64,000 bases of DNA, from positions 62,001-126,000 of the forward strand of contig NZ_JAQGLA010000008.1 in NCBI RefSeq assembly GCF_027853915.1, written 5' to 3'. The notes under the pieces were generated by a model. That model made no database searches and had not been told where the DNA came from. It saw only the letters and a list, made by a program, of their open reading frames with translations. Of this stretch, positions 9,254-17,031 are shown in pieces. The stretch is from Saccharopolyspora oryzae (GTDB lineage: Bacteria > Actinomycetota > Actinomycetes > Mycobacteriales > Pseudonocardiaceae). Position numbers and translations under genes: made by a program. Every line of letters begins with the position of its first letter. Position 1 is the first letter of the stretch.

Positions 9254-9495
9254 TGGTCGCTGTGCAGCAGGATCCGGACACCCGCCGCGCGATCCGCGCG
9301 TTCGTCCGGGAGAACCACCCGGACGTCGGGGGCGACCCGGAGGCCTTCGCCGCCGGGCTCGCCGAACTGCGCGCGGGCCGCGATCGCTACGACGCGCCGA
9401 TCGAGGTGGTGCACCGGCCGCGCGGGATCCGCGGGCTGCTGCGCCGGATCCGCGACCGGCGAGCCCGCCGCAAGCAGCCGCCCCGGGTCCGATGA
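9250..9495 (+). CDS. Small basic protein with a J-domain-like HPD motif
   Basis: 81 residues; the start overlaps the previous stop, and ATG 9253 is the alternative. Residues 11-45 read RRAIRAFVRENHPDVGGDP then EAFAAGLAELRAGRDRY, which matches helix II, the HPD loop and helix III of a DnaJ J-domain (HPD at 23-25). Helices I and IV are missing. The C-terminal 30 residues are very basic (RGLLRRIRDRRARRK). Whether it can stimulate an Hsp70 is unknown. It lies inside the Asp23 operon. Confidence 0.7.
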   Translation: MMVAVQQDPDTRRAIRAFVRENHPDVGGDPEAFAAGLAELRAGRDRYDAPIEVVHRPRGIRGLLRRIRDRRARRKQPPRVR

Positions 9496-9568
9496 GAGCC
9501 TTTCCCCGCACCGGTGTCGATCTTCGTCGGGATCGGGCACCGAGCCAGTCCTTTGGAGGGTTTGCCAG

Positions 9569-9748
9569 ATGAATTGGACACAGACCGGTCTGCTCGCCGG
9601 GCTGATCCTCGGCCTGGCCGCCGCGATCGGCGGGTTCACCGGTTTCCTGATCGCGCTGCTGGTCGGCGCGCTCGGGCTGGTGGTCGGCCGGTTGCTGGAC
9701 GGCGAGCTGGAGATCGGCGACATCCTCGGCCGCGGACGCGACCGATGA
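9569..9748 (+). CDS. DUF2273-type small membrane protein
   Basis: 59 residues behind GGAGGG. Two hydrophobic stretches (GLLAGLILGLAAAIGGF and FLIALLVGALGLVVG) are followed by a short acidic/basic tail (DGELEIGDILGRG). Small proteins of this type regularly accompany Asp23 and AmaP genes and probably help hold the Asp23 layer at the membrane. Its stop overlaps the next start (ATGA). Confidence 0.8.
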   Translation: MNWTQTGLLAGLILGLAAAIGGFTGFLIALLVGALGLVVGRLLDGELEIGDILGRGRDR

Positions 9749-10116
9749 GCACCGAGGCCGCCGAGCGCGCCGACCCGGCCGACCGGGGCCGGTTGCACAT
9801 CAGCCGCTCGGTCCTGCGCAAGATCGCCGAGCACACCGCCGACCAGGACCCGGGTTGCGCGCGCACCCGCCGCCGGATCGCCGGGGTCGGGCTCGGCGAG
9901 CACGGGGCGAGCGCCCAGGTGTCCGGCCCGGACGACGCGCTGCGGATCCGGCTGGACGTCGCGCTGCGCTACCCGGCGCCGGTCCGCGAGGCCGTCGCGG
10001 AGCTGCGCACCCGGATCGGCGAAGAGCTGACGCGCCTGGCCGACTGCCAGGTGCGCACCGTCGACGTGACCGTGTCCGGGCTGATCGCCGCGGACGCGCC
10101 ACCGCGGGTGGAGTGA
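9745..10116 (+). CDS. Asp23/Gls24 family protein
   Basis: 123 residues from the ATG overlapping the preceding stop. Asp23 domain: GRLHISRSVLRKIAEHTADQDPG, LRIRLDVALRYPAPVREAVAELR, and a closing strand VRTVDVTVSGL. It is the fourth Asp23-type unit in this operon, counting the anti-sigma fusion, so mixed assemblies are possible. Confidence 0.85.
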   Translation: MSTEAAERADPADRGRLHISRSVLRKIAEHTADQDPGCARTRRRIAGVGLGEHGASAQVSGPDDALRIRLDVALRYPAPVREAVAELRTRIGEELTRLADCQVRTVDVTVSGLIAADAPPRVE

Positions 10117-10120
10117 GGAC

Positions 10121-10657
10121 ATGCGCTTTCTGGTTCGCCTGATCACGACGCTGCTCGGCGCCGCCGTCGCGGCTGCTGGCGCGGTGCTGGCGATCGAGGC
10201 GGTGGCAGCGCTGGTGCAGCCGGGCCGCGGCGGTGTGATCGTGCCCTGGCAGCGCATCCACGCCGCGCTCAGCGTGACGTCGTGGGACGACGCGCCGGTC
10301 CGGGTGACCGCCGCGCTGGTGCTCGTGGCCGGGCTGGTCCTGCTGCTGGTCGTGACGGGTTCGCGGCGGCGGGAGATCCGGCTGCACGACCCGGCCCCGG
10401 AGGTCACGGTGACCACCGATCCGCGTTCGCTGGCCCGGCTGGTCGGGCACCAGGTGCGCGACCAGGACGGCGTCGCCACCGCCGCGGTCACCGCCAGCGC
10501 CAAGCGCGTGCAGGTCAAGGCCAGTTCGCAGTTCAAGGAGTTCGGGGACCTGCAGGAGCGGGTGACCGAGACCGCCGAGACCGCCGTGCAGGACCTGCCG
10601 CTGCGCAGCACGCCGAAGGTGCTGGTGTCGGTGAGCGCGCCCAAGGAGCGCCGATGA
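10121..10657 (+). CDS. DUF6286 membrane protein of the Asp23 operon
   Basis: 178 residues. Two membrane helices (about residues 5-32 and 62-82) enclose a short external loop. A C-terminal cytoplasmic domain of about 90 residues (VTVTTDPRSLARLVGHQVRDQDGV onwards) has the alternating strands and helices of an Asp23-like fold and contains VKASSQFKEFGDL. It overlaps the next gene by 4 bp. It probably anchors or caps the Asp23 assembly. Confidence 0.75.
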   Translation: MRFLVRLITTLLGAAVAAAGAVLAIEAVAALVQPGRGGVIVPWQRIHAALSVTSWDDAPVRVTAALVLVAGLVLLLVVTGSRRREIRLHDPAPEVTVTTDPRSLARLVGHQVRDQDGVATAAVTASAKRVQVKASSQFKEFGDLQERVTETAETAVQDLPLRSTPKVLVSVSAPKERR

Positions 10658-11253
10658 CCGAGATCAAGCCGAGCACCACCCCCACCGGCCGCGGCATGGG
10701 CTTCGAACGCGGCGTGGTCGTGCTGATCGCGGTGCTCGCCGTGCTGCTCGGTGCCGCGGTGCTGCTGGTCGGGACCGGCTGGCTCGGCCTGTTCCGGGCG
10801 CAGCGCCCGCTGGCGGACCCGATCCTGGTGCAGTGGCTGAGCGAGAACTCGCAGCTCGCCCTCGGCATCGGGATCGCGCTCGGCGTCGTGCTGTTCGTCC
10901 TGGGCCTGTGGTGGGTGGCCCGTGCACTGCGCCCGGAATCCCGCCCTGACATGCGGCTGGAACGCGGCAACGGCGAGCTGACGGTGACCGCCGCAGCGCT
11001 GACCGAGGCGGTGCGCGCCGACGCCGAACAGGTCACCGGCGTCAACCGGGCGCGGGTCCGGATGGCCGGTACCGAGCAGCGCCCGTCGCTGCGGCTGACG
11101 CTGTCGCTGCAGGAGGGCACCGACGTCAAGCAGGTGTGGGGGGAGCTCGACGCGAAAGTCCTCTCCCGCGCCCGCGAAGCGCTGGGCACGGATACCTTGC
11201 CCACGGCGATCCGCCTGCAACTGGACCGGGCTCCCCGCCAACGCGTCCACTGA
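10654..11253 (+). CDS. amaP: Alkaline shock response membrane anchor protein AmaP
   Basis: 199 residues. The topology is that of AmaP: a short cytoplasmic start, a membrane helix (about 20-45), a loop, a second helix (about 65-88), then a cytoplasmic Asp23-like domain (LERGNGELTVTAAALTEAVRADAEQV ... LRLTLSLQEGTDVKQVW). AmaP recruits Asp23 to the membrane in Gram-positive bacteria. It is the last Asp23-type gene of the cluster; a DNA ligase gene starts 15 bp further on. Confidence 0.85.
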   Translation: MTEIKPSTTPTGRGMGFERGVVVLIAVLAVLLGAAVLLVGTGWLGLFRAQRPLADPILVQWLSENSQLALGIGIALGVVLFVLGLWWVARALRPESRPDMRLERGNGELTVTAAALTEAVRADAEQVTGVNRARVRMAGTEQRPSLRLTLSLQEGTDVKQVWGELDAKVLSRAREALGTDTLPTAIRLQLDRAPRQRVH

Positions 11254-11268
11254 CCGAGGAGGTCCGCT

Positions 11269-12378
11269 GTGCTCCCCCTGCAGCCGCCGGTGAAACCGAT
11301 GCTGGCCAGTCCGACCGACGGCATCCCGCGGCGCGGCGGCCTGCTGTTCGAGCCGAAGTGGGACGGCTTCCGCTGCCTGGTGTTCGTCGATCCGCAGGCC
11401 GGTACCCCGGTGCAGCTGCAGTCCCGGACCGGCCGGTCGCTCAACCGCTACTTCCCGGAGGTGCTGGCCACCGTCGCCGAGCACGTCCGCCGTCCGGCGG
11501 TGCTGGACGGCGAGCTGGTGGTGATCCGGCGCGACGAGGTGGGCGACCGGCTGGACTGGGACGTGCTGAGCGAGCGCATCCACCCGGCCGCCAGCCGGGT
11601 CCGGATGCTCGCCGAGCAGACCCCGGCCACCTTCATCGCCTTCGACCTGCTCGCCCTGGACGAGCGCGACCTCACCGAAGCCCCGCAGACCGAGCGCCGC
11701 GAGCTGCTCGCCGGGCTCGGCCTCAACAGCAGCGGTCTGCGCACCACGCCGGTCACCGACGACCCGGACACCGCCGCGGAGTGGTTCCGGGTGTTCGAGG
11801 GCGCCGGTCTGGACGGCATCATCGCCAAACCCACCGGCGGCGCCTACCTGCCCGGCAAGCGGACCATGCTCAAGATCAAGCACTCGCGCACCGCCGACTG
11901 CGTGGTCGCCGGATTGCGCTGGCACGCCAAGACCGAGCCCGGCACCGCGGTGGGATCGCTGCAGCTGGGCCTGCACGACGAGCACGGGGTGCTGCACCAC
12001 GTCGGCGTCGTGGGCGCGTTCTCCGCGGCCCGGCGGCGCGAGCTGGCCACCGAGCTCGCCGAGCTCATCACCGACGGCGAGCACCCGTGGGTGGGCGAGA
12101 ACGCGACCGGCCGGCGGCTGCCGGGGTCGGTGAACCGCTGGAACAGCAGCGAGCAGCCGTGGGTGCCGCTGCGGCCGGAGCGGGTCGTCGAGGTCTCCTA
12201 CGACCACACCGAAGGCGGGCATCCGGCGCGGTTCCGCCACACCACGCAGTTCGTCCGGTGGCGCCCGGACCGCGACCCGGAGTCCTGCCGCTACGATCAG
12301 CTGGACGAGCCGGCGCGCTACGACCTCGACGCGGTGCTCGTAGGCGACGTGGATCGCGAAACCCGTTCGAACGGGTAA
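11269..12378 (+). CDS. ATP-dependent DNA ligase (LigC type)
   Basis: 369 residues from GTG 11269, behind GAGGAGG. The nucleotidyl-transfer lysine is Lys30 in FEPKWDGFR (motif I). Motif III is FIAFDLLALD, motif IV DGIIAKP, motif V MLKIKHSRTADCVV. An OB-fold follows and ends around VSYDHTEGGHPARFRHTTQFVRW. This is the short actinobacterial LigC class, which lacks the primase and nuclease domains of LigD. LigC has been linked to base-excision or backup repair. No ku gene is nearby. It is read through from the Asp23 operon and overlaps the next gene (TAATG). Confidence 0.92.
   Translation: MLPLQPPVKPMLASPTDGIPRRGGLLFEPKWDGFRCLVFVDPQAGTPVQLQSRTGRSLNRYFPEVLATVAEHVRRPAVLDGELVVIRRDEVGDRLDWDVLSERIHPAASRVRMLAEQTPATFIAFDLLALDERDLTEAPQTERRELLAGLGLNSSGLRTTPVTDDPDTAAEWFRVFEGAGLDGIIAKPTGGAYLPGKRTMLKIKHSRTADCVVAGLRWHAKTEPGTAVGSLQLGLHDEHGVLHHVGVVGAFSAARRRELATELAELITDGEHPWVGENATGRRLPGSVNRWNSSEQPWVPLRPERVVEVSYDHTEGGHPARFRHTTQFVRWRPDRDPESCRYDQLDEPARYDLDAVLVGDVDRETRSNG
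12361..12376. repeat. 16-bp perfect palindrome at the end of the ligase gene
   Basis: ACCCGTTCGAACGGGT spans the last codons of the ligase gene, directly before the start of the ketopantoate-reductase-like gene. It could be an operator or an mRNA hairpin affecting coupled translation, or simply coding sequence. No second copy was noticed. Confidence 0.3.
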
Positions 12379-13280
12379 TGTCCGTCGCCGTGCACATCGC
12401 GGTGATCGGTTCTGGCGGTATCGGTGGAGTTCTCGCAGCGGCAGCGCACGCCGCAGGGCACGAGGTGTCGCTGTGCGTGCGGACCCCGTTCGACCAGTTG
12501 ACGGTGGAAACCCCGGAAGGCACCCGGGAAGTCCCGGCACCGGTGGTGACCGATCCGGGTGAGCTCGGCGAGGTCGACTGGATCCTGCTGACCACCAAGG
12601 TCCAGGACGTGCCGAGCACGTCCGGCTGGCTGCAGCGCCTGGACGACGGCCGCGCGCCGATCGTGGTGGTGCAGAACGGGGTCGAGCACCGCTCGTCGGT
12701 CGCCGCGATGGGCCTGCGGGGCCCGGTCCTGCCCGCGCTGATCTACGTCGCGGCCGAGCGGGTGAGCCCCGGCCACGTGGTACGCCGCTCCCCCATGACG
12801 ATGCAGGTCGAAGCGGGTGAGGTCGGCGAGCGCTTCGCCGCCCTGCTCGCCGGCGACGCCCTGACGATCCGCCCGACCGACGACTTCCGCACGGCGGCCT
12901 GGCGCAAGATGCTCACCAACCTGGCACCGAACCCCATCACCGCCCTCACCCTCCGCCGCCTGGACGTCCTCGCCGAACCCGACGTCCGGGAGCTGTGCGC
13001 CGGAGTCCTCGCCGAGGCGGTCGACGTGGCCCGAGCCGAAGGCGCCGACCTCACCCACGCCGACGCGGAGAAGGTCCTGGCCGACTACATCGAGAAGTTC
13101 CCCCCGACGAACGGGACCTCGATGCTCTACGACCGGCTCGCAGGCCTGCCGACGGAGCACGAGCACATCACCGGCGTCCTGGTCCGAGCGGCGACCACCC
13201 ACGACATCCCGGTCCCCCTCAACAAGACCCTCCTGACCCTGATGCGGGCCCTCCACCCCACCAAGCTCCCCGCCGTCTGA
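12378..13280 (+). CDS. Ketopantoate reductase family oxidoreductase
   Basis: 300 residues from the ATG overlapping the ligase stop. N-terminal Rossmann motif IAVIGSGGIGGVLAAAAHAAG. NGVEH and WRKMLTNLAPNPITALT carry the family's conserved catalytic-region Lys and Asn. The C-terminal ApbA/PanE domain ends with PLNKTLLTLMRAL. Family members reduce 2-dehydropantoate with NADPH (pantothenate/CoA synthesis), but several paralogues per genome are common, so the substrate is uncertain. Last gene of the long plus-strand train; a stem-loop follows the stop. Confidence 0.85.
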   Translation: MSVAVHIAVIGSGGIGGVLAAAAHAAGHEVSLCVRTPFDQLTVETPEGTREVPAPVVTDPGELGEVDWILLTTKVQDVPSTSGWLQRLDDGRAPIVVVQNGVEHRSSVAAMGLRGPVLPALIYVAAERVSPGHVVRRSPMTMQVEAGEVGERFAALLAGDALTIRPTDDFRTAAWRKMLTNLAPNPITALTLRRLDVLAEPDVRELCAGVLAEAVDVARAEGADLTHADAEKVLADYIEKFPPTNGTSMLYDRLAGLPTEHEHITGVLVRAATTHDIPVPLNKTLLTLMRALHPTKLPAV

Positions 13281-13294
13281 CCGGGGAATCAAAA

Positions 13295-13328
13295 TTCAAT
13301 GGAAATCAGACCTCCGATTTCCATTGAA
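13295..13328. terminator. Stem-loop of the TTTCAATTGAAA family after the ketopantoate-reductase-like gene
   Basis: TTCAATGGAAATC and GATTTCCATTGAA form a perfect 13-bp stem with an 8-nt loop, 15 bp after the stop codon. AT-rich against its surroundings, and closely related to the palindromes at 31942-31991 and 40395-40442. Confidence 0.7.
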
Positions 13329-13405
13329 CTTGCGGAAGTTCTCCACAACCAGGACGACCTGTCCACACCCGTCGGCATGTCGGGTCCCGACACGCCGGGG
13401 AACCA

Positions 13406-13466
13406 CAGTTTCAATTGAAACTGCGGAACCCAGGCACGGCGGATCACAGTTTCCATTGAAACTGTG
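13406..13466. repeat. Two further copies of the TTTCAATTGAAA palindrome
   Basis: CAGTTTCAATTGAAACTG (13406-13423) is a perfect palindrome. A second, CACAGTTTCCATTGAAACTGTG-like copy (13445-13466) has one central mismatch. Both lie between convergent genes (ketopantoate-reductase-like and the EamA exporter), so the intergenic region holds three copies in 170 bp. Confidence 0.7.
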
Positions 13467-13498
13467 GTCCACGTGGTGGGACGCGGGAGGTTGGCGGG

Positions 13499-14431
13499 TC
13501 AGTTGGCGCCGGTGTCCTTGGGTTCGTTCTTGGTCGTGCTGACCGAGCCGACCGAGGCTGCGACGACGCAGGCGATCGCCACCCACTGCCAGGCGCCGAG
13601 GAGTTCTCCCAGGACCAGGAGACCCGCCAGGGCCGCTACCGCGGGTTCGAGGCTCATCAGGACGCCGAAGACGCGCGGGGGCATCCGGCGGAGCGCCTCG
13701 AGTTCGAGCGAGTACGGGATCACCGAGGACATCAGGGCGACCATCAGACCCGCGACCAGCACGGCCGGGTGCAGCAGCGACGTTCCCGCCTCGGCGATGC
13801 CGAACGGGGCCGCCACCAGCGCGCCGAACGCCATGCCCAGGGCGAGGCCGGAGCCGCCGGTGGTCCGGCTGCCGAGCTTGGCGCCGACCAGGATGTAGCC
13901 GGCCCACAGGGCACCCGCCATGAGCGCGAAGGCCACGCCGACCGGGTCCAGCCCGCCCTCGACCCGGGACAGCAGGAACACGCCCAGCCCGGCCAGGACC
14001 GCCCACACGACGTCCAGCTTGCGGCGCGAGCCGATCACCGCCACGGCGAGCGGACCGAGGAACTCGATGGTCACCGCCGCACCCAGCGGGATCCGTTCGA
14101 ACGCCTGGTAGATGCAGACGTTCATGCCCGCCAGCACGGAGCCGTAACCGGCCACCACCAGCAGCGTATTGCGGTCCATGCGCAGCGACGGGCGCCAGAC
14201 CGCCAGCAGGATCAGCGCGGCGAACGACAGCCGCAGCGCCACCACACCGGACGCGCCCGCCATGCCGAACAGCTGCTTGGCGAAGGCCGCGCCGACCTGG
14301 AGGCTGACCACGCCCACCAGCACCAGCATCGGCGGCGGGATCGCGCCGAGCGCTCGTGCCGAGGCATGTCCCAAGCTGAACGACGGTCGCCGGCTCGACG
14401 ATGCGCCCGAGATGGTCTGCGCGACGTGCAC
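13499..14431 (-). CDS. EamA/DMT family transporter (RhtA-like)
   Basis: 310 residues from GTG 14431, which has AAGGGG at the right distance. About ten membrane helices in two EamA halves. Typical features are VALRLSFAALILLA, YQAFERIPLGAAVTIEFLGPL, and in the second half LEALRRMPPRVFGVLMSLEPAVAALAG split across helices. The second half resembles RhtA-type threonine/homoserine exporters, but the substrate is not known. It is an inner-membrane protein. Confidence 0.85.
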   Translation of the reverse strand: MHVAQTISGASSSRRPSFSLGHASARALGAIPPPMLVLVGVVSLQVGAAFAKQLFGMAGASGVVALRLSFAALILLAVWRPSLRMDRNTLLVVAGYGSVLAGMNVCIYQAFERIPLGAAVTIEFLGPLAVAVIGSRRKLDVVWAVLAGLGVFLLSRVEGGLDPVGVAFALMAGALWAGYILVGAKLGSRTTGGSGLALGMAFGALVAAPFGIAEAGTSLLHPAVLVAGLMVALMSSVIPYSLELEALRRMPPRVFGVLMSLEPAVAALAGLLVLGELLGAWQWVAIACVVAASVGSVSTTKNEPKDTGAN

Positions 14432-14587
14432 GATGCCCCTTCGCAAGTCCGAGTTCGCCTACCGCCGCACGTTAACCCGGCGCCGTCGGGCAGCCCACCG
14501 AAATGTCAGGGCCCTCACCGGCGCCTCACCTCGATCATGCGATGCTGACCGGGTTCAGCCACCGCGCTTCGCCGACGAGGAGTACCC

Positions 14588-16150
14588 GTGCCGCGCACCA
14601 CTCATCGTGCCGGGGCCGTGCTGCTGCCGTTGCTGCTGGTGGTCCTCGCGGCGTGCTCCGCCGGCCCGTCGGACCGCCCGGCGGTCGCCTTCCAGGACGG
14701 CGACCAGCAGGTGGCGCCCGCTCCGCAGCCGCCGAAACCGGCGCCCGTCCCGGGGCTCGGCGGCCCCGCCGACGACATGCTGAACTGGTCGGACTGCACC
14801 GCCCAGACCCGCGATGAGCTGGGCGGCGCGCTGCCTCCCGGCCTGACGGCCGAGTGCTCGCAACTGCTGAGCACGCTCGACTCGCCGGAGGCCCCGGAGC
14901 GCGGCACCGCGCGCAACGCGCTGATCCGCATCGGTTCCGGTGAGCGGGTGCCGCTGGTGGTGGTCGGTGACATCGGTGGCGAGCCCGGCACCACCTTCGC
15001 CGCGCGGATGGCCGCGCAGCTGCCGCAGCTGCTGAACACCTTCGACATCATCGGCATGGACCGGCGCGGCACCGGCGAGTCCGATCCGGCCGACTGCGTG
15101 CCGCAGCCGCAGCGCGAGGACATCGTCGGGTTCGACGCGCGCGCCACCGACCGCACCGACCTGGACCGGCTGCTGGACTCGGTGCTGCGCGCCAGCCAGG
15201 AGTGCCTGCTCGACCTGGACGAGCGGCTGCAGGCCTACGACACCTGGCGGGCCGCCTCCGACCTCGAAGAGCTCCGCCTGGACCTGGGCGTGCCGAAGCT
15301 GCACGCGATCGGCCGCGGCGAAGCGTCCCGGCTGCTGACCACCTACGCCGAGCGGTTCCCGACCTCGGTGGGCCGGCTGGTGCTGGACGGTGCACCGGAC
15401 CCGACCCGCGACGCCATCGGGCAGGCCGAGCTGCAGGCGCAGAGCGCGGAGAAGGTCTTCGACGTGTTCGCGGCGGACTGCGCCAGCCGTGGCTGCCCGC
15501 TGGGCCCAGAGCCGCGCAAGGCCGTCAGCGATCTCGTCGAGCGCACCCGCAAGGACCCGCTGGCGGCTCCGGGGGCCTCCGTCGGCAGCGGCCGCGTGGT
15601 GCAAGCGATCCTGCTGGGTCTGGCGGACCGCAAGGGCTGGCCCGAGCTGGCCGACGCGTTGGCCGCGGCGAACCGCGGTGATGGCGCTGGGCTGGCGAAG
15701 ATCAGCGCGCCGCTGGTCACCGCGCAGGGCGCCAACCCGCCGTGGCTGGACGGCGAGCTGATCACCAGCTGCAACGACACGACGCTGCGGGTGCCACCGC
15801 AGCGCGCCGGCGAGCTCGCGACGGACTTGGTGAGCAGGTTCCCGCTGTTCGGCGGTGCCGCGGCTCAGCGGCTGGTGTGGTGCGGGTCGTGGCCGGTCCC
15901 GCAGCAACCGCTGCCCGCTCCGCGCCGCCCCGACCTGCCGCCGATCCCGGTGATCAGCACGGCGAACGACCCGGTGGTGCTGGAGTCCGGCAGCGAGCAC
16001 CTGGCCGAGCAGCTGCCGACCGGTGTGCTGGTGCGCTGGCAGGGCGCCGGGCACGGTGCGATCGGCCGTTCCCAGTGCGCCACCGACGCCGTCAGCAAGT
16101 TCCTGCTGCAGGGCGCCGTCCCGACGGACGGCATGGCCTGCCCGGAGTGA
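14588..16150 (+). CDS. Secreted alpha/beta-hydrolase-like lipoprotein (TAP-like), nucleophile missing
   Basis: 520 residues. A lipoprotein signal peptide ends in LAAC (Cys23), so the protein is anchored outside the membrane. The fold is that of Streptomyces tripeptidyl aminopeptidases (SlpD/E, TAP): MDRRGTGESDPADC, YAERFP after the nucleophile elbow, and a C-terminal TAP-like part with Asp461 (STANDPV) and His489 (GAGHGA). At the elbow, where the family has G-x-S-x-G, the sequence is GRGEA: the serine is replaced by Gly244. It is therefore probably not a serine hydrolase. It may bind peptides or act as a scaffold. Confidence 0.85.
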   Translation: MPRTTHRAGAVLLPLLLVVLAACSAGPSDRPAVAFQDGDQQVAPAPQPPKPAPVPGLGGPADDMLNWSDCTAQTRDELGGALPPGLTAECSQLLSTLDSPEAPERGTARNALIRIGSGERVPLVVVGDIGGEPGTTFAARMAAQLPQLLNTFDIIGMDRRGTGESDPADCVPQPQREDIVGFDARATDRTDLDRLLDSVLRASQECLLDLDERLQAYDTWRAASDLEELRLDLGVPKLHAIGRGEASRLLTTYAERFPTSVGRLVLDGAPDPTRDAIGQAELQAQSAEKVFDVFAADCASRGCPLGPEPRKAVSDLVERTRKDPLAAPGASVGSGRVVQAILLGLADRKGWPELADALAAANRGDGAGLAKISAPLVTAQGANPPWLDGELITSCNDTTLRVPPQRAGELATDLVSRFPLFGGAAAQRLVWCGSWPVPQQPLPAPRRPDLPPIPVISTANDPVVLESGSEHLAEQLPTGVLVRWQGAGHGAIGRSQCATDAVSKFLLQGAVPTDGMACPE

Positions 16151-16182
16151 TCCCGCAAACACCCCGGGCAGACCTGCGCCGC

Positions 16183-16287
16183 TCAGCCGCAGCTGGAGCA
16201 GCAGCCACAGGACGGACCGCTGCAGCTGCCGCAGCAGCTGCAGCCGCCCTTGGCTTGCGGAGCGCGCTCGACTTCGGTGCGGACCAT
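16183..16287 (-). CDS. 34-residue cysteine-rich mini-protein
   Basis: Start ATG 16287 with a very good Shine-Dalgarno (GGGAGG, 5 nt spacing). The first 15 residues (MVRTEVERAPQAKGG) are polar. The last 19 contain eight cysteines (positions 16, 18, 19, 22, 27, 29, 30, 33) among Gly and Ser only. Such a pattern suits metal binding, as in a metallothionein, or a peptide substrate for modification. No modifying enzyme or exporter lies beside it. It converges with the hydrolase gene, 32 bp away. Confidence 0.65.
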   Translation of the reverse strand: MVRTEVERAPQAKGGCSCCGSCSGPSCGCCSSCG

Positions 16288-16496
16288 GTTGGCCTCCCGC
16301 TTCGTGGGGAACACAGCACGTGCGATGGTGCACGCCAACGGAGCAACCCCGACACCGCTGCCCGAGCGAACCGGCTTGCTCCATCGAGCTGCCCGGGACC
16401 CATCAATCCATTGCAATCAGTAGCCGGTGTCGAGAACGCTCCCGGCGAATCCGGCATGCGGGTGAAATGATCAGCTCCTTCGACCGGAGGAGCCCC

Positions 16497-17027
16497 ATGC
16501 TCGACCGCGCCATCCTGCTGATCACCGGCATCCAGGCCGCCGGGAAGTCGACGATCGCGCAAGGCATCGCCGAACGCCTGCCCCGCTCGGTGCACCTGCG
16601 CGGCGACGCGTTCCGCCGCATGGTGGTCGGCGGCCGCGAGGAGATGGCGGCGACGCCGTCCGACGAGGCGCTGCGCCAGCTGCGGCTGCGGCACCGGCTG
16701 ACCGCGCAGACCGCGGACGCCTACTTCACCGCGGGTTTCACCGTCGTCGCGCAGGACGTCGTGCTCGGCGAGCACCTGACCGAGCTGGTCGAACAGGTCC
16801 GCAGCCGTCCGCTGCTGGTGGTCGTGCTCGCCCCGGACGTCGAGGCGATCGCCGAGCGCGAAGCGGGTCGCGGCAAGGCCGCCTACGGCACCTTCCAGAT
16901 CGCCGAGCTCAACGAGGTGCTGCACGAGCGCACACCACGACTCGGCCTGTGGCTGGACACCTCCGACCAGACACCGGAGCAGACCGTCGAGGAGATCCTG
17001 GAGCGCTGGACGGAAGCCGTCGTCTGA
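16497..17027 (+). CDS. P-loop ATPase/kinase (chloramphenicol phosphotransferase- or zeta-like)
   Basis: 176 residues behind GGAGG. The Walker A is GIQAAGKST, then HLRGDAFRRMVVGG resembles the acceptor-binding part of small-molecule kinases, then VVAQDVVLGEHL and a lid region (AEREAGRGKAAYG). The size and order fit AAA_33-type phosphotransferases. The substrate is unknown. It converges with the DUF4389 gene with 4 bp between stops. Confidence 0.8.
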   Translation: MLDRAILLITGIQAAGKSTIAQGIAERLPRSVHLRGDAFRRMVVGGREEMAATPSDEALRQLRLRHRLTAQTADAYFTAGFTVVAQDVVLGEHLTELVEQVRSRPLLVVVLAPDVEAIAEREAGRGKAAYGTFQIAELNEVLHERTPRLGLWLDTSDQTPEQTVEEILERWTEAVV

Positions 17028-17031
17028 GGCG

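Noticed and set aside
13295-13466. CRISPR array or insertion-sequence ends
   Set aside because: The three palindromes differ in length and spacing, with no spacer pattern, no cas genes and no transposase.
16497-17027. Zeta-type toxin
   Set aside because: The P-loop fits, but there is no antitoxin gene beside it and the protein is shorter than usual zeta toxins.
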